A stretch of DNA of 64,000 bases, taken from assembly GCA_021018995.1 (NCBI GenBank), contig CM037597.1, positions 32,676,936-32,740,935 of the forward strand, written 5' to 3'. Each line of letters begins with the position of its first letter. The stretch's first letter is position 1. The stretch is from Chloranthus sessilifolius (taxonomy: Eukaryota > Streptophyta > Magnoliopsida > Chloranthales > Chloranthaceae). This document shows positions 1 to 12,424 of the stretch, piece after piece. The notes beneath the pieces are model-generated. The model was not told the DNA's origin. It made no database searches and saw nothing but the letters and a program-made list of their open reading frames with translations. Position numbers and translations under genes: made by a program.

Positions 1-112
1 CCTAATTGTATGGAGAACATCGGTGCAATGAAAGAATGTGTGGATCCAGGGTCGATTAGAACTCTTGCCTCAACCTCACATATGTCTTGTTCTTGACATA
101 TATGAAGAGTAC
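1..112 (-). pseudogene. Element A protease, N-terminal piece cut by the window edge
   Basis: After the intron the minus strand reads into a retropepsin active-site motif LIDPGSTHSF. C has the identical motif and D has a one-residue variant. The gypsy RVP_2 family uses a D-x-G catalytic loop. Only about 37 codons lie inside the window. Confidence 0.75.
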
Positions 113-255
113 CTTGAGTTATATATTCACATACACGTCATGCATATATTATAGTACATAGTAGTCACAATATTCCTATGCATTTAAGATCTACTAACAC
201 GTTCTAAAGTAACTGAAATTAATAACAGAATTTAACCCCAAAACGTAATGATACT
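113..255 (-). other. Intron between gag and protease of element A (143 bp)
   Basis: The minus-strand donor is GTATCATTACG after the codons for V-I-Q, and the acceptor is CTCAAG. Removing it joins gag to a protease reading frame beginning S/G-T-L. Elements C and D have an intron of 142-143 bp at the same codon. Splicing is inferred from this conservation. Confidence 0.65.
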
Positions 256-1532
256 TTGGATGACATTGTTCGATGTCAGAGCATCGATAGCGGTAATGAC
301 ATATGCACGACCTTAAACAACAGGTTATGACGATCTCTGAGTGGATACTGATCCAGCCCGCTCTTTGCTCTCATTTGGGCAGTTCCTAATCAGGTGGCCC
401 ATCTTGCCACACCTGAAGCACAGCCCTATATCTATCCTGTAGTCCTCTGTCTTGTGTGGTTTCCCACACTTTGCACATAATGGTGCTGGAGTGAATGAAG
501 AGACCTGTGAAGATCCTTGTACTGTAGAAGCTCTACTGACAGAAGAACCATAAGCTCTAAATGGGCTGGAGGATGCAGGTACTGACAACCTCTTATACGA
601 ACTCGGGCCGAAAGATATAGCTGGTCGGGAGGGAGAAGGGTACCTAGGAGGTTTGGAGAATCTAGCCCTCTTATTGTGCTCAGGGTCCTGAGATTGTCCT
701 TGGTAAGACCTCTCCTTATTCTGTTTCTCTCTCCAAGCAAATTGTTTATGGTTCTCCTCTTCTGCAATGAGAGCTTTAGACATCACACTCTCATATGTCT
801 CCATCTCCCATATGGCTACATCTTTTTTATAAGTTCTGCCTCAAACCAAGCTGAAACTTACGATCTCTCATCAGCTCAGTGGCCCCATGCTGTGGTGCGA
901 ATCTAGATAATTGATCAAACTCAGTACCATATTCCCTTACTGTCATAGCTCCTTGTTTCAACTCAATGAACTTAACCTCCCACTGATGCCTCACTATCTT
1001 TGGGAAGTACTTGTTGTAGAAGACTTCAGTAAACTCCTCCCAAGTCCAATGAGTATTAGGGAATTCTCTCTCTATTCCGTGATACCGACTTCAACTAAGG
1101 TCCGACATCACCATCTAACTTGAAAGTGGCCCAACGTACTTTCTCTGCATCACTACACTGGAGCACTTCAAATAACTTCTCCATTTCCTCTATCCATCCC
1201 TCAGCTTCGATGGGATCAGTTTGACCAGAGAAATTATGAGGTCTCATTCACCTAAACTCGACAAAATTGCCGGGTAGGTGAGGTGGTCTAGCTGCTTGTT
1301 GATTCAAAGCAGCGGTTTGTTGAGCAACATTGGTAGCCAAGGCTTCCAACACCTACTCCATGCTTCCATCTACACCTCCTCTACCTCCTCTACGTCCTAC
1401 GAGAACTGCATTATCTCCCGATAAAAACCCCAATCCCCTCGATGTTTCGATAACATTGGGAATTTCTTGCAAAGGGACTTCTCTCTGTCCTTGTCTGCCA
1501 CCACTGTGCCCCCCTCTAAACTTTGGGCCCAT
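256..1532 (-). pseudogene. gag: Element A gag (nucleocapsid with CCHC knuckle), broken
   Basis: The start at 1532 is the first Met after the primer site and opens a G/R-rich tail. The capsid part follows, with the gag motifs EAEGWIEEMEKLFE and KQGAMTVREYGTEFDQLSRFAP. Near 325-470 lies the double-Cys region: a CAKCGKPHKTEDY half-site and a full knuckle CFRCGKMGHLIRNC (C-x2-C-x4-H-x4-C). In-frame stops and frame changes occur between about 800 and 1350, so no full-length product is possible. The 3' end splices into the protease exon at the intron donor at 255. Gag packages the element RNA into virus-like particles in the cytoplasm. Confidence 0.85.
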
Positions 1533-1628
1533 AGTACCGGTCTGTCATTGTGAAAACAATAACATTGTTCAGTACATAGATTGAAAAAAAATAATCCATT
1601 CTGAACCCGTAGTTTAACCTAAAGCCTA

Positions 1629-1642
1629 GGCTCTGATACCAA
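1629..1642 (-). other. Element A primer-binding site (initiator Met tRNA)
   Basis: The minus strand reads TTGGTATCAGAGCC two bases inside the LTR. This is the standard plant primer site complementary to the 3' end of initiator Met tRNA. Confidence 0.85.
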
Positions 1643-1644
1643 CT

Positions 1645-4242
1645 ATGACAGCCCGTATTCCTGCACTCGGATATCCATGCCATCAGGATCATGCTCTGAA
1701 TGTTCCCAGGGACAAATTAAAGAGTGTCTACTCATATAGCAAAAATTGGAGTAGACACAATCCAGTAGTGGGAGATCGAGTCATCATATTAGGCACTAAA
1801 AGAATAAAGAAACAAAACCATGCATATATATAAGGACAAAAGAATATACATCCTCAAAAAGGAACCAAGAAGAACCACTGGTGATGGACATCCATCACCC
1901 AAAACAATGGTTCCTAATAGTGGTTCCTATAGAATGTATAATAATACACGTAAAAAGAAAACAACATCCATAGTTAATAAATACAGACGGTGGCTACCAG
2001 GTGCACAATAATCTAGAGTACAAAATAGATACCAAAATATAACTAAGTGCCCAATGTTGCTAATAAAACTCGAGGGTATTTCGGATCCTCCTCCTCGACC
2101 TCAGCCCGCCTCGGGTCATAACTGTGGTCGCTACCTCGTAACCTATTAATGTTATAGAAAATAGGGTGAGCTACATCTAAGCTCAGTAGAAGAATTTCAA
2201 TTAAACTTGCATCTTAATTGTAAAATATGATTTCAGAATGTATCTCATACAGATAAGGAAGCAGAGTATAAACAGAACTGAACAGATATAGACAGATGAT
2301 ATTACATGTAGAAAAATCAGAATGCAGAACTGGCAAGAGCAAACAGAACCTCAGAATTTGCAGGATGCTATGCGTATAGTATTTAGATGACTCAAACCAT
2401 GCATATCCCTAACTTAAGTAGCTCCCGTGAATATATAACACATGGTAGCCAGATGTGTGCCGATAGGAAATCCCAACCAATCGTCGTTCAATGACCAATT
2501 TCAGAAGGTGCAACAAGCTTCTACAATAGAAGAGTACTTGTGCCAGGAGGAATTTCCAGGCAGATGCACAAATATACCGCTGTGCCGGTCACGGTTATAT
2601 CGCCGAGTCGGTAGGGATCATCTGGATTCAAACTTAAAATCAAATACAAACATATGACCTCAAGAATCAGATATCAGAGCAGATAGCAGAAATCAGAAGC
2701 AGGCATCAAAATACAGGAAGTAGAGTTTGACTGAGCTTCATGTATATGCAGGCATGCTTTTTAAAACTAGAGTCAGAATACAGACGTTTAAGATAACATG
2801 CAGTCAAAATTAGATACATTTTAAGTTGAATTTCCCCTACCTCAGATCAGACTTTTTTAAGCAAATCCAAAGCTTTTTAAAGCATCACGGTCTGATCCTA
2901 GACCATATACATAGCATACTTGATGTCAGACATCTCAAAATACTAACTGGTACAGTGTCCAGTAGTGTTTTGTCTATAAAACTAAAATAACAGAAAATAG
3001 GGGTGATTGATCGATCAATGTCCGTGCTTGATCGATGAATCATCGAATTTGATCAATCAATTACTTCCCTTGATCGATCAATATCTTCCTTTAACTGACA
3101 AATAACATAGGGGATTTGATTGATCATTGCCCTTGCTAGATCGATCAATCCACCTCATTGATTGATCAATCTTGTCAAACTCAAATTTTCCTCCTCCTGT
3201 TTGCACACTTGACTTATAAAATTTGATCGATCAATCTTTCTCATTGATCAATCAATGTCCACATTGATCGATCATTCTTGCCTTTGATCGATCACCTCTC
3301 TGTGATCGATCAACCTCTCATATTGATCGATCAATTCTAAATTTGATCGATCAACCTTCAGAATTGATCGATCAATGCCCATCGGGCATTGATCGTCCAG
3401 AAAAGCACTCTACTATTCTAATTAACTTCTTATACGAATTGATCGATCAATTCCTTACAGTGTTCAATCAATCCCAATCTTGATCGATCAATTAACTACC
3501 TTGATCGATCAATAATGAAAGTTTTTGTCATTAATGGCGATCACTATATTTTGACCTATTTTGACCTTTAACCCTTAATGGTTTCTAACAACCACTCATA
3601 CACATCCTTTTACACATTTATGATGATTAAACCTTAACAATCTTAGTCTAAAAACTCACCTATTTAAAGTCCTTTCCGGGATCTCGGCAAAACGATCCGA
3701 AGAGGGTTTCAGATCTCAAATCAGAGGTTTTGTCGCCGTCACGACCCGGAACAGCAGATGCTCGGCTCCGCTTTAACACACAGAGGTATCATACATCCTT
3801 GCAAGCCAACTCGACGTACCGACATCAATTCTGCCTTCTCAAATCAAACAACCTCAAACCTAGGTCTCTCCCAACTGTGGTTTCTCAAAGCAACCATCAA
3901 AAACAATAACCTAGGCTATAGATTTTCAGGAAAATAAGAAGGAGAAGATGAAAGGTAATCATTCCAGCCTTCATCCTTCTCTTATAAGCTAACCAATGGG
4001 ATATCTAGATATTTTCCTATTTTCTAAATTCTAATTTCCCGTGTGGAGCACATACACACCTCCTCGGCATATCACGCCTCATCACACATTAGACGCAACT
4101 TGGATTTACGTAAGAAGTCACCTAGGACTTTAATTTTCCATCGATTAATATTATATTCAAAAATTTTAATTTGTCTCGATTTCCGTGTCGAGCACACTTA
4201 TCGAAGCAATCGGGTTATGTTCAGAATTTTAGGATCGTTACA
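1645..4242 (-). repeat. Element A 5' LTR (about 2.6 kb)
   Basis: The minus-strand LTR begins TGTAACGATCC at 4242 and ends CGGGCTGTCATA at 1645, directly before the primer site. The expected terminal ACA is changed to ATA; element C still reads TGTCACA. No second copy is in the window, so the ends were set from the termini shared with C and D. It contains a palindrome array at 3003-3513 and otherwise no coding sequence. Confidence 0.75.
3003..3513. repeat. Palindrome array in LTR A (ATTGATCGATCAAT type)
   Basis: There are many irregularly spaced copies of TTGATCGATCAA with one or two mismatches, for example at 3321-3335 and 3361-3375. Spacer sequence between copies is not conserved, so this is not an ordinary tandem repeat. 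It stops abruptly on both sides within the LTR. Confidence 0.85.
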
Positions 4243-5472
4243 CACACCTTCTTTCTCTCAACACAATCTTCATTTCCTTTGAATTTTCAAATTTGAAGTG
4301 GCCATCTTCTCATCTTCTTTCAATTTTCAAATAAAGTGACTTCTCATTTTTGTTTTGCTTTTCTATTTTTCTTTCTTATTGTATTCTTTTCTTTTGTATT
4401 TTTCTCATTGTTTTTTTATATGGGCTAAAATGTCACAACTATACCTCTGATGCACTATTTTTCTTTAGCTTTTCTCCCTTATCCTTCTACCAAATATCAA
4501 ACCTTACTCCTTTAACCTCACTTCTCCCTCCTCTTCCTAATTTCTTAGATTGAGGGTGAACTGAACCAGGTCAAAAGGTCCAGGAAAAAAAAAATTTGGT
4601 TTTTGTCAAAGAAGAATGAAAATTTTCAGGCTCAAATGATGTATACGAAGGCAGTTCAAAAGGTAGGGATTTTTAGCTCCAACTGTCCAAAAGATGGCCT
4701 TACATCATGTCTTTGATGTCATGAGTTTTGTCAATTTGTCTCAACTTGGAGTGCATAACTTCTAGTGAAAGAAAATAGGTTCAGACAGTCCTTAGAGCAG
4801 AAAGATTTTGCAAAACACTCTTCAAAAGAAATTTTTACAGGCCCAACTCTCACTGGGTATGGTCTTCCTTAGGACTCTCAAGACATGTTCTTACTTTTTC
4901 TTTCCTTAATGGTTCGCTACATATTGATTATGATAAAAAAGAAATTTCGTGATGATGCCTTTCATGGAAATGATGAATTTTCAAAAGGATCCAAAAATTA
5001 AACAATCTATCATACATTTTTCTAAATCTTTCTTTTTCAAAACTGTTCAGTTTGAAATTCTGCTAAATTTGTTTTGATCTCATCCATACAATTGCACTTG
5101 GCTTAATTATCTCATACAAAATTTTCAAAATTACCTTGCTATACCCCAAAAACTATGAGGAACAGTGTCCTCACTGTTTTGGAAGTATAACAAAAAGAAT
5201 AGTAGGGTAAGCACAAGGACAGTAGCAAATGAAGCATAAAGAACAAATGAGAACAAAAGTAAATATAAAGGAAAGCAAGAAACACAGTGGAACTGTCAAA
5301 ACAGAAATTTTATTTCACACAAGTAGTTACAAAGCACAAAAGAAACAATACATTCTAAACAAAAAGTATATACAGCATAATCCTACATACAAACTAATAA
5401 CTAAAAAAATTTAAACACAATATATACCTAATCAGAATTTTAGTCAAAGCTTGATATGGTCATTGGCTCCCA
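4243..5472. other. Non-coding stretch, probably 3' untranslated part of element B
   Basis: No reading frame resembles a known family. The sequence is AT-rich with pyrimidine-rich runs at 4245-4560. It lies downstream, in the minus sense, of the extra ORF of B and upstream of where the missing 3' LTR of B should be. Athila-type elements often have long 3' non-coding regions, which fits. I see no match to LTR 15059-17338 here. Confidence 0.45.
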
Positions 5473-8216
5473 TCATTTTTGTGCAGCAAGTTTGTCATAC
5501 TCCTCCTTGAGCTTCTCCTTCCTCTTTAGTTTCTTAGTGCTGGCAACACCCTCCAAAGTCCTTTTGGTAGATGGTTTCTGAAGCTTGGTGCTGCCCTAGG
5601 CCATGGTGGGCTCCTTAATGGAAAGGCTTTTGGATTCGAAAGGACCCAAGGCTGAATATAAGGAGAGGGTCTCAACTAACCTACCCAGCATCTCAGATTT
5701 TTGCTTGCACATCTCGTAAAGGTCCAGGGATTTGAGGACCATTTTCCATAACTTCCACTCCTCTATCCCATGAGGTTCTAAAATAGGGTCAATCTCCTCC
5801 TACTGTACTTGATGTAGTAACACCATGACTGCATCCACTAAAAATTGCACATCCTCTTTGACATATGGGTTGGTCTTAATGGCTTTGGTGAGGGATGGCA
5901 GAGGTGAAAAGGTGTTGGTGCCATATGGGACAATGGCCCAATGGTGAGGTCATCCATGGAGGAGGGGGTGATGGGCAGCTCAAGAAGTGGTGGTGATGGT
6001 ACAATTAGGGTCAATGGCCGCTCCTCTTCCACAACAATAGACTCAAGTGGGGTGGTGGGGTAGGTAAAAGGTAAAAAGGGTAAGTCAGCGTCTAAGGGGT
6101 CAGTTGGGGTTGTAGCAGGGATGGGTAGAGCTTCTTCCTCAAAATCAGTTTGAGTTGAGGAGTCCCTGGTAGAAGGGGTAGGGATTGATTCTGCTACCTC
6201 AGCAGTGGAAACCACTACTAGAGGGGACAGCTGAGGGGATGGAGGTGGAGTGGGCACTAGAGTAGGTGTAGAAATAGTAGTTATAAGAGGTTGACTGGTA
6301 GAGATGGATGGGATTAGAGTGGAATGAATGGCCTGAAGGCAGGTGGCCATAGCAGACTGGTTTGCTGTGTTGGCTTGGAGCCGGGCTAGTATGGATGTGA
6401 GAAGGGAAAGAATTTGGGCAAAGGCCTCTGGTAGGATTTGGGCTTGGGTAATAAGTGGAATGGGTATAATGGACTGGAAAGGAGATGTGGGGGCATGCTG
6501 AAAAGGTGGGGTGAGAGTATGCTGGAATTGAGAAGGCTATGGAGAGTCAGGTAAAGGGGAGTACTCATGCCCAATGTCCTCCACAATGGAGTCAATCAGG
6601 GAGGAGTACCCCTTAATGGTAAAATGCTCTAAATCCTAGGTATGTGGATGTGAAATGGAAGTAGTGAGGCAATATCAGAGGGTATGGAGGGTGGAGAGGT
6701 GGTGATAGGGTAATATGATGTAGAAGGAGCTGCTGGTGCATGGCTCAAGGGTTCAACAACTGGGATGGATGGGCTAGCTGGAGGGGTTGTGGGTGGCTTT
6801 GATTTTCTCTGGTAAGTGGATGTGATGGGGAGTGAAGGTAAGGTGACAATAGGGTCTGTGGTAGGAGGAGCTGATAAAGGTGTGATTGTGGTGATGGTGG
6901 AAGGGGTGACTGAGCTGCTGGGAGGTATGGGGACTGAGATGGATGGTATAGAGGGTGATGGAATGGGAATGCTGACAACATCAGAACTAATAACAGGCAA
7001 AGGCACAGCAGTGGAGGGAAGGAGTAGGGATGCAGAGGTTACAGGTGCATGCATTAACTAGGACCAGCAGAGGTGGGCAGAGGTTCTGAGCTAGCATATG
7101 TAGAGGTCCCAGCTGCAGCTGATGGGGCTATAGGGATCACAGGTGCAACTCCTGAGCTGGTCACCTAAGGGGCTTCTTTTTCAGGACTCTCAACTAATTT
7201 TTTCTTGCTTTTCCCAATCAGGATCCTACTAGTAGACCAGACCCTACTTCCAAATACCTTAGGGCTCACTTTCTCCATTGGCTCATCATGTTGTATCACA
7301 AATTTCCCTTTTCTTAGCAAAGCAGTGATGAGTCTACTGTAGGGTAACCCTGGCAAGGCTTGTCCTCTTTTGATCTTTTCATTCACATCTACCATGACCT
7401 CAAATATCAGCTGGGAGGAATTTATGAACTAACCCTTGGAGAAAAAGTACAGGGCATCCACTATAGGAGTTCTTCTCTCTTGCTGATGTCCACTGACATA
7501 GATGTTCTTCCTCAAGATTGAGTCTATGAAAAGTAGGCTAGGGTCAAGGTCTCTCCTAATCAATGACTCCCTAGAGCCCACAATGCCTTGAGTCAGATGT
7601 CTGGCCATTGCTCTAAAGGACACATTCTCAGGTGCTCCTAAACCATAAACTGGGTCAAACTGATGGGACCCCTAATGCCAACCCACTATGACTGTAGTCC
7701 GCAACCAATTCCCAATTATCAATCAAAATTACAGGGGTAGGCTCAGTTGACCCTGGCTTCATCTTCTTCCTGATATTCTGACACCACAATTTGACCAGTC
7801 TAGGGTAGGATTTTTCATATAATGGGGTCAACAAAGGTGTCAGGGATGCCTTCACCAAAGTAGTCTAAGGTCTGCTTGCACTCCTCTACCTTAGAAAAAT
7901 AAGGGAGGTAAAAAATTATCTCAGGAATCAGGCCTAAGGCATCCACAAACTCATTGGGGGTTGCTAGGTTCTCAGGGATTCCAGGGATTTCAGGTACAAC
8001 CTTAGGTTGAGGTTCAGGCATAGGGACATCCTCAGCTATTTTCTTAGCAATTTTGGCCTTCTTAGCTTTCTTAGGTTTTTCCATGATGAGCTTCGTCTTA
8101 GCAGGTGGGTCCTCTTTGGGCTGTGTGGCTAGCCTACCGGATTTTCTGATAGATTTTTAGGTAGATTTGGAAGGGGCTTTGAAAAGATCAACTAGGGTAT
8201 CCTCACGGTCAACCAT
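5473..8216 (-). pseudogene. Extra ORF of element B, PF20167-like plant transposon protein, broken
   Basis: The start at 8216 opens an acidic then Lys-rich N-terminus (KKAKKAKIAKK near 8050). The middle part (about 7930-7180) has the pattern of the putative plant transposon protein family PF20167: an LVKLWCQNIRKKM block, then LDPSLLFIDSILRKNIYV, and IFEVMVDVNEKIKRG followed by LPYSRLITALLRKGKF. The C-terminal half (about 7100-5850) is extremely Ser/Thr/Pro-rich. A short Lys-rich coiled tail ends at the TGA at 5473. Frame changes occur near 7817 and 7640, and stops near 7430 and 7165. The function of the family is unknown. It sits where Athila elements carry their env-like ORF, but I see no transmembrane segment. 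Lys-rich ends would suit a nuclear or DNA-binding protein, which is inference. Confidence 0.65.
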
Positions 8217-8559
8217 TGGTCACTCAATCCCCAAAATCAACTCTCACAACCCACAGTAATCCTTCTTTCTCAATCAAATTAACCACACATTCCGAACTAT
8301 GGAAGTACAAAGCTTGAACACCACAGAGTGGAGGTTGAAGAAGCACTTACCCACAAAACCTAGGGTTTCTCAGATCTTGTAGTACACGACACCAAATTGA
8401 TAGAGACTAGGTGTAAAATGTCGCCTTTGTAAAATTAAAGCAATTGGAGCAATGGCAGGATGATTGGGGTTAGAACCAGTGAGGAGGAGGAGAAAGAAGG
8501 CAGTTGGAAATCGAGCAAAGGAGGAACAGAGCTCTAAGCAGAAGATGTCAACTGGATAA

Positions 8560-9022
8560 AATGACCTCTCGACAGGTTTAAAATGAGTAAAAATCTCTTT
8601 CGATAGGTTGGAGAGGAGATTTCAACAGGTTGAAGCAACCTGTCGAAAAATTAAAAGCTTTATAGTTTATAGGTCTGTCAGGATGAAGGTCTCGAGAGGT
8701 TCCTTCAACCTCTCGACAGGTACACGGACTTAAGATTTTACAAGTCGAGAGGTTCAAACATCCTCTCGACAAGTTTAAAATTCTCAGCAATTAACGTCTC
8801 AGCAAGTATCGGAACATGTCGAAAACATAGCCTATAGCTTCAGTACCTATCGAATTTCTCTCTCAACATCTCGATAGGTTCATAGGTCCTGTCAAAATTC
8901 ACATTTACACCTTCAATACCTGTAAAACATTAACTCAACCCTCTCGACAGGTATTAAAACCTGTCAAAAAGCAAATTGGGAACCCTCAGTCCCTACCAAA
9001 ATGTTCTCTCTACCTCTCGACA
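8560..9022. repeat. Palindrome array between pol and extra ORF of B (CTCTCGACAGGTT type)
   Basis: Many copies of CCTCTCGACAGGTT and variants occur in both orientations. Some pairs form perfect short hairpins: CGAGAGGTT at 8693-8701, a 5-base loop, then AACCTCTCG at 8707-8715. The same motif fills part of the B LTR at 16380-16950. Sequence between copies is unrelated. Confidence 0.85.
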
Positions 9023-9242
9023 GGTTGTTGTTCAATTCAAAAGTATTTCTCATCAGTTCACAGTCCATTCCCCACACAAATTTGTCAATCCTATTCTTCT
9101 CCCATTCATTTATCATGCCTTGGAATAGATGACTCATGATTCTAAATGAAAAAACTAAACAAAATTGGCAATATACAAAGCCAAACGGTTTTGAAAATAG
9201 TAAAAACTGATAGTTATGATACATAATATACAATATTGAAAA

Positions 9243-10437
9243 TCAGTCACACTTTGGAGGTTCTTGAAGGTGAATGGCCACCACAGGCTCAACTATATTT
9301 TCAACAAATATTTTGAGCCTTTGACCATTGACTTTCATTATCCTACCATCCTTTGGATCCATAATTTCAACAGCTCTAGATGGGGATACATGCATTACAA
9401 TATAAGGTCCCTCCCATCTAGATCTCAACTTGCCTGGGAAAATTTTTAATTTGGAATTGAACAACGATACCTTATTGTCAACAATAAACTCCTTTCTCAG
9501 CAAATGCTTGTCATAAAAAGCTTTGGCTTTTTCTTTGTAGTTCCTTGCATTGGAGTAGGCTTCTAATCTTAGCTCTTCCAGCTCTGACAACTGCAACTTC
9601 CTATGCATTCCAGCAGAAGTTAGATCGACATTCAATGATTTAATAGCCCAGTAGGCTTTGTGTTCTCACTCTACTGATAAATGGCATGCCTTGCCATATA
9701 CCAACCTAAAGGGAGACATCCCTATTAGGGTCTTATAGGTAGTTCTATAAGCCCAAAGAGCATCAGTTAACTTCAGGTACCAATCCTTCCTATCTCCTCT
9801 CACAGTTTTCTCTAAAGTATGTTTGATTCTCTATTAGAAATTTTCACCTGCCCACTGGTCTGTGGCTAGTATGGGGTGGCAACTCTATGTGTCACAGAGT
9901 ACTTTCTAAGTAGGTTTTCAAACTGTCTATTGCAGAAATGGGCTCCCACATCACTAATGATAGCTCTGAGGGTGCCAAACGCGAGAAAATTATGTCCTTC
10001 AAGAAATTGAGGACAACTCTGTGATCACTGGTTCTTGTGGCTATGGCCTCAACCCATTTGGACACATAGTCCACAGCCACAAGAATAAAATTGTATCCAT
10101 AAGCAGGATGGAAAGGACCCATGAAGTCAATCCTCCAAATGTCAAATAGTTTAACAACCAGTATAGGCTGTAAAGGCATGAAATTTCTTTTGGAGATACT
10201 TCCCATTTTCTGGCATCTTTTACAAGCTTTGCAATGCTGCCATGCATCTTTGAAGAGAGTGGGCCAATAAAACCCACTTTGAAGTACCTTTACAGCAGTC
10301 TTGTTTCCACTGAAATGGCCTCCACATGCCTGTTCATGACACATGGTTAATATGTTGTGAAATTCATTCTCAGGGACACACCTCCTCACAACTTGGTATA
10401 CACAATGCTTGAAAAGGTATGGATCCTCCCACATGTA
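9243..10437 (-). pseudogene. Element B integrase, broken
   Basis: The N-terminal zinc-binding HHCC domain is visible around 10380-10200 (H-E-Q-A-C-G-G-H, then CKACKRCQKMG). The catalytic core follows with first Asp in WRIDFMGPF (near 10130) and second Asp in IISDVGAHF (near 9945). The expected catalytic Glu of the GQVE motif reads GQVKIS (near 9850), so the third catalytic residue is Lys. The C-terminal region retains KLFPGKLRSRW-like and KVNGQRLK motifs and ends at 9243. Frame breaks near 9960 and 9650 and a stop near 9860 make it inactive. Integrase would insert the cDNA copy into chromosomal DNA. Confidence 0.9.
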
Positions 10438-10599
10438 CTATCTGATTTGGGAAAAGACCTGTCCATTTTATTCCAATGTGGGGGAATCCTACCCACTGCC
10501 AAGTAATTTACTATGTCTGCAAACCAAGGTGTTGTCCTGCTGACAGTAAACAACTGTTCATCAGGAAATGAGTCATTGATGGGCAGCCTATCAAACTCA

Positions 10600-10985
10600 G
10601 CAACTAGGATCCTTGATAGGTGGTCTACAACCACATTTTCAACCCCTTTTTATCTTTAATCTCAAGATCAAACTCCTGTAATAGGAGGATCCATTTGATT
10701 AATCTTGGCTTGGCATCCTTTTTAGACAAAAGGTACTTAAGGGCTGAGTGGTCTGTGAACACCACAATCCAACATCCTAACACATAAGAGCTGAATTTCT
10801 CCAAAGCATAGAAAATGGCCAACAATTCCTTCTTAGTTGTGGTGTAATTTAGCTAAGCATCAATCATGGTTTTGCTTACATAAGCAATCACACAAGGTAA
10901 CTTATTCTTCCTTTACCCCAAAACTTCACCAATAGCAAAATATGATGCATCACACATCAGCTCAAATGGCAAAGAGTAATCATGT
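10600..10985 (-). pseudogene. Element B RNase H, broken
   Basis: The three acidic blocks can be read: CDASYFAIGEVLG near 10950, [17 protein letters not shown] near 10810, and [13 protein letters not shown] near 10760. The [15 protein letters not shown] segment follows, then the VVDHLSRIL hinge to integrase near 10630. The family removes RNA from the RNA-DNA hybrid during reverse transcription. A frame change lies near 10640 and a stop near 10855. Confidence 0.88.
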
Positions 10986-12370
10986 ATTTAAAGGACAAGT
11001 GCGGAGGTTAAACAAACTTTTAAAAACTCAAAAGCAATGAGACATTCATCATTAAATTCAAAAGGAACCTCTTTGCACAGTAAGTGACAAAGAGGTTTTG
11101 AGATTTTGCTAAAATCATTGATGAATCTCCAATAAAAACCAGCATGCCCCAAGAAAGATCTAACTTGTTTGATAATTTTAGGTGGGGAAAAATGTGCCAT
11201 CAAATCAATTTTAGCCTGGTCTACCTCTATGCCTTTGTGGGAAACAACATAGCCAAGGACAATGCCTTGATTGACCATAAAATGACTCTTTTCCCAACTC
11301 AACACCAAGTTGGTTTCCTCACATCTCTATAGTACTAGGCTGAGATGATATAGACATTGGCTAAAACTTTTTCTAAAGATAGAGAAATCATCCATGAATA
11401 TCTCTAAAAATTGATCAATCATGTCAGAGAAGATGGCATACATACACCTTTGAAAAGTTAGGCATCCTTCTATAAGAAAAAGGTGCTAAATGGACATGTG
11501 AAAGCTATCTTTTCCTAGTGTTGTGGATACACAAGGATTTGGTTATACCCAGAATATCCATCAAGAAAGCAATAAAAAGCTTTGCCTGCCAACTTATCCA
11601 AAATCTGGTCTATGAAGGGCAAATGAAAATGGTTTTTTCTGGTTTTTAAATTGAGCTTTCAATAGTCAATGCACACCCTCCAACCAGTGGTTTCCTTAGT
11701 TGAAATTATCTCACCAGAATCATATTTAACCACAGTGATTCCAGATTTCCTAGGTACCACCTGAGTAGGTGTCACCCATTCATAATTTGAAATGGGATAG
11801 ATGACTCCAACATCTAACAATTCGACTACCTCCTTCATTACTACCTCTTGCATGTGGGGATTTCACTTTCTCTGCATCTCTCTAGAGGGTTTGGAATGCT
11901 CTTCCATGTGGATCTTATGCATACAAATAGCAGGGCTGATGCCTCCAAGATTAGTAAAAGTCCAACCTATTGCTCTCTTATGCTTTTTGAAAACACACAA
12001 CAGTTCTTCCTCTTGCTCATCAGTGAGGGAGGAAGAAATGATCACAGGCAACTTCTGATTAGCTCCAAAAAATATATATTTCAAAGACTTGGGCAGCTGT
12101 TCCAACTCTACATCAGGTGGACTTATGAGTGAAGGCAACAAAGGTGCCTTTGAAGGTTATGAAAGAGGCAACACAGCTGGTTTCCAAGGAGGATACCTTG
12201 TTGCTGGCCCCATATCAAATTTAAGGCTTTCACCTCTTGAATCATAAGTTTGGGGGCCTTTTCTTCCACAATTTCACTCCACACATTTTCAAAAATACCA
12301 CACAAATCATCACAATGTAGCAGCTTGGGCAAAGTCTCTTCCACAAGCTCATCCAATGCATCAATCAAAA
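10986..12370 (-). pseudogene. Element B reverse transcriptase with upstream linker, broken
   Basis: The linker at 12141-11870 carries the Athila-type block SLTDEQEEELLCVFKKHKRA and GWTFTNLGGISP. RT fingers begin at VVELLDVGVIYPISNYEWV (near 11820) and TGWRVCIDY (11660). The catalytic box reads FMDDFSIF at 11377-11399, so both Asp residues are kept. The thumb/connection block SFLGHAGFYWRFINDFSKIS lies near 11130. There are frame breaks between 11340 and 11650, and stops at several places. The FMDD variant of YxDD is usual for this branch. Confidence 0.9.
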
Positions 12371-12424
12371 ATCAATCTTCACTATCCAAGTGAGACCGAC
12401 TTGCTGCATTGTAAACATTCAATT

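Larger units (their letters stand above)
1..4242 (-). mobile_element. Element A: 5' part of a Tekay/Del-type Ty3/gypsy retrotransposon
   Basis: Seen on the minus strand, from right to left: an LTR starting TGTAACGATCC (right edge 4242), a primer site matching initiator-Met tRNA, a gag with a CCHC knuckle, an intron, and the start of the protease at the window edge. RT, integrase and the 3' LTR must lie to the left. The order and the gag/protease motifs match elements C and D, so the clade call rests partly on D, where integrase and a chromodomain-like tail are visible. The sequence to the right of 4242 looks like the 3' non-coding part of element B, so A probably inserted into B. This is inference, because the left flank is absent. 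Confidence 0.8.

Noticed and set aside
3003-3513. GATC-rich clusters as Dam-type methylation or replication-origin sites
   Set aside because: The setting is a plant LTR, and the repeated unit extends beyond GATC to a 14-base palindrome specific to the element.
5120-5250. 3' LTR of element B near 5130
   Set aside because: No similarity to the ends of LTR 15059-17338 could be found by eye, so the 3' LTR is taken to lie outside the window.
6816-7061. Gly/Val-rich plus-strand frame of 81 codons
   Set aside because: Antisense to the Ser/Thr/Pro-rich part of the extra ORF of B.
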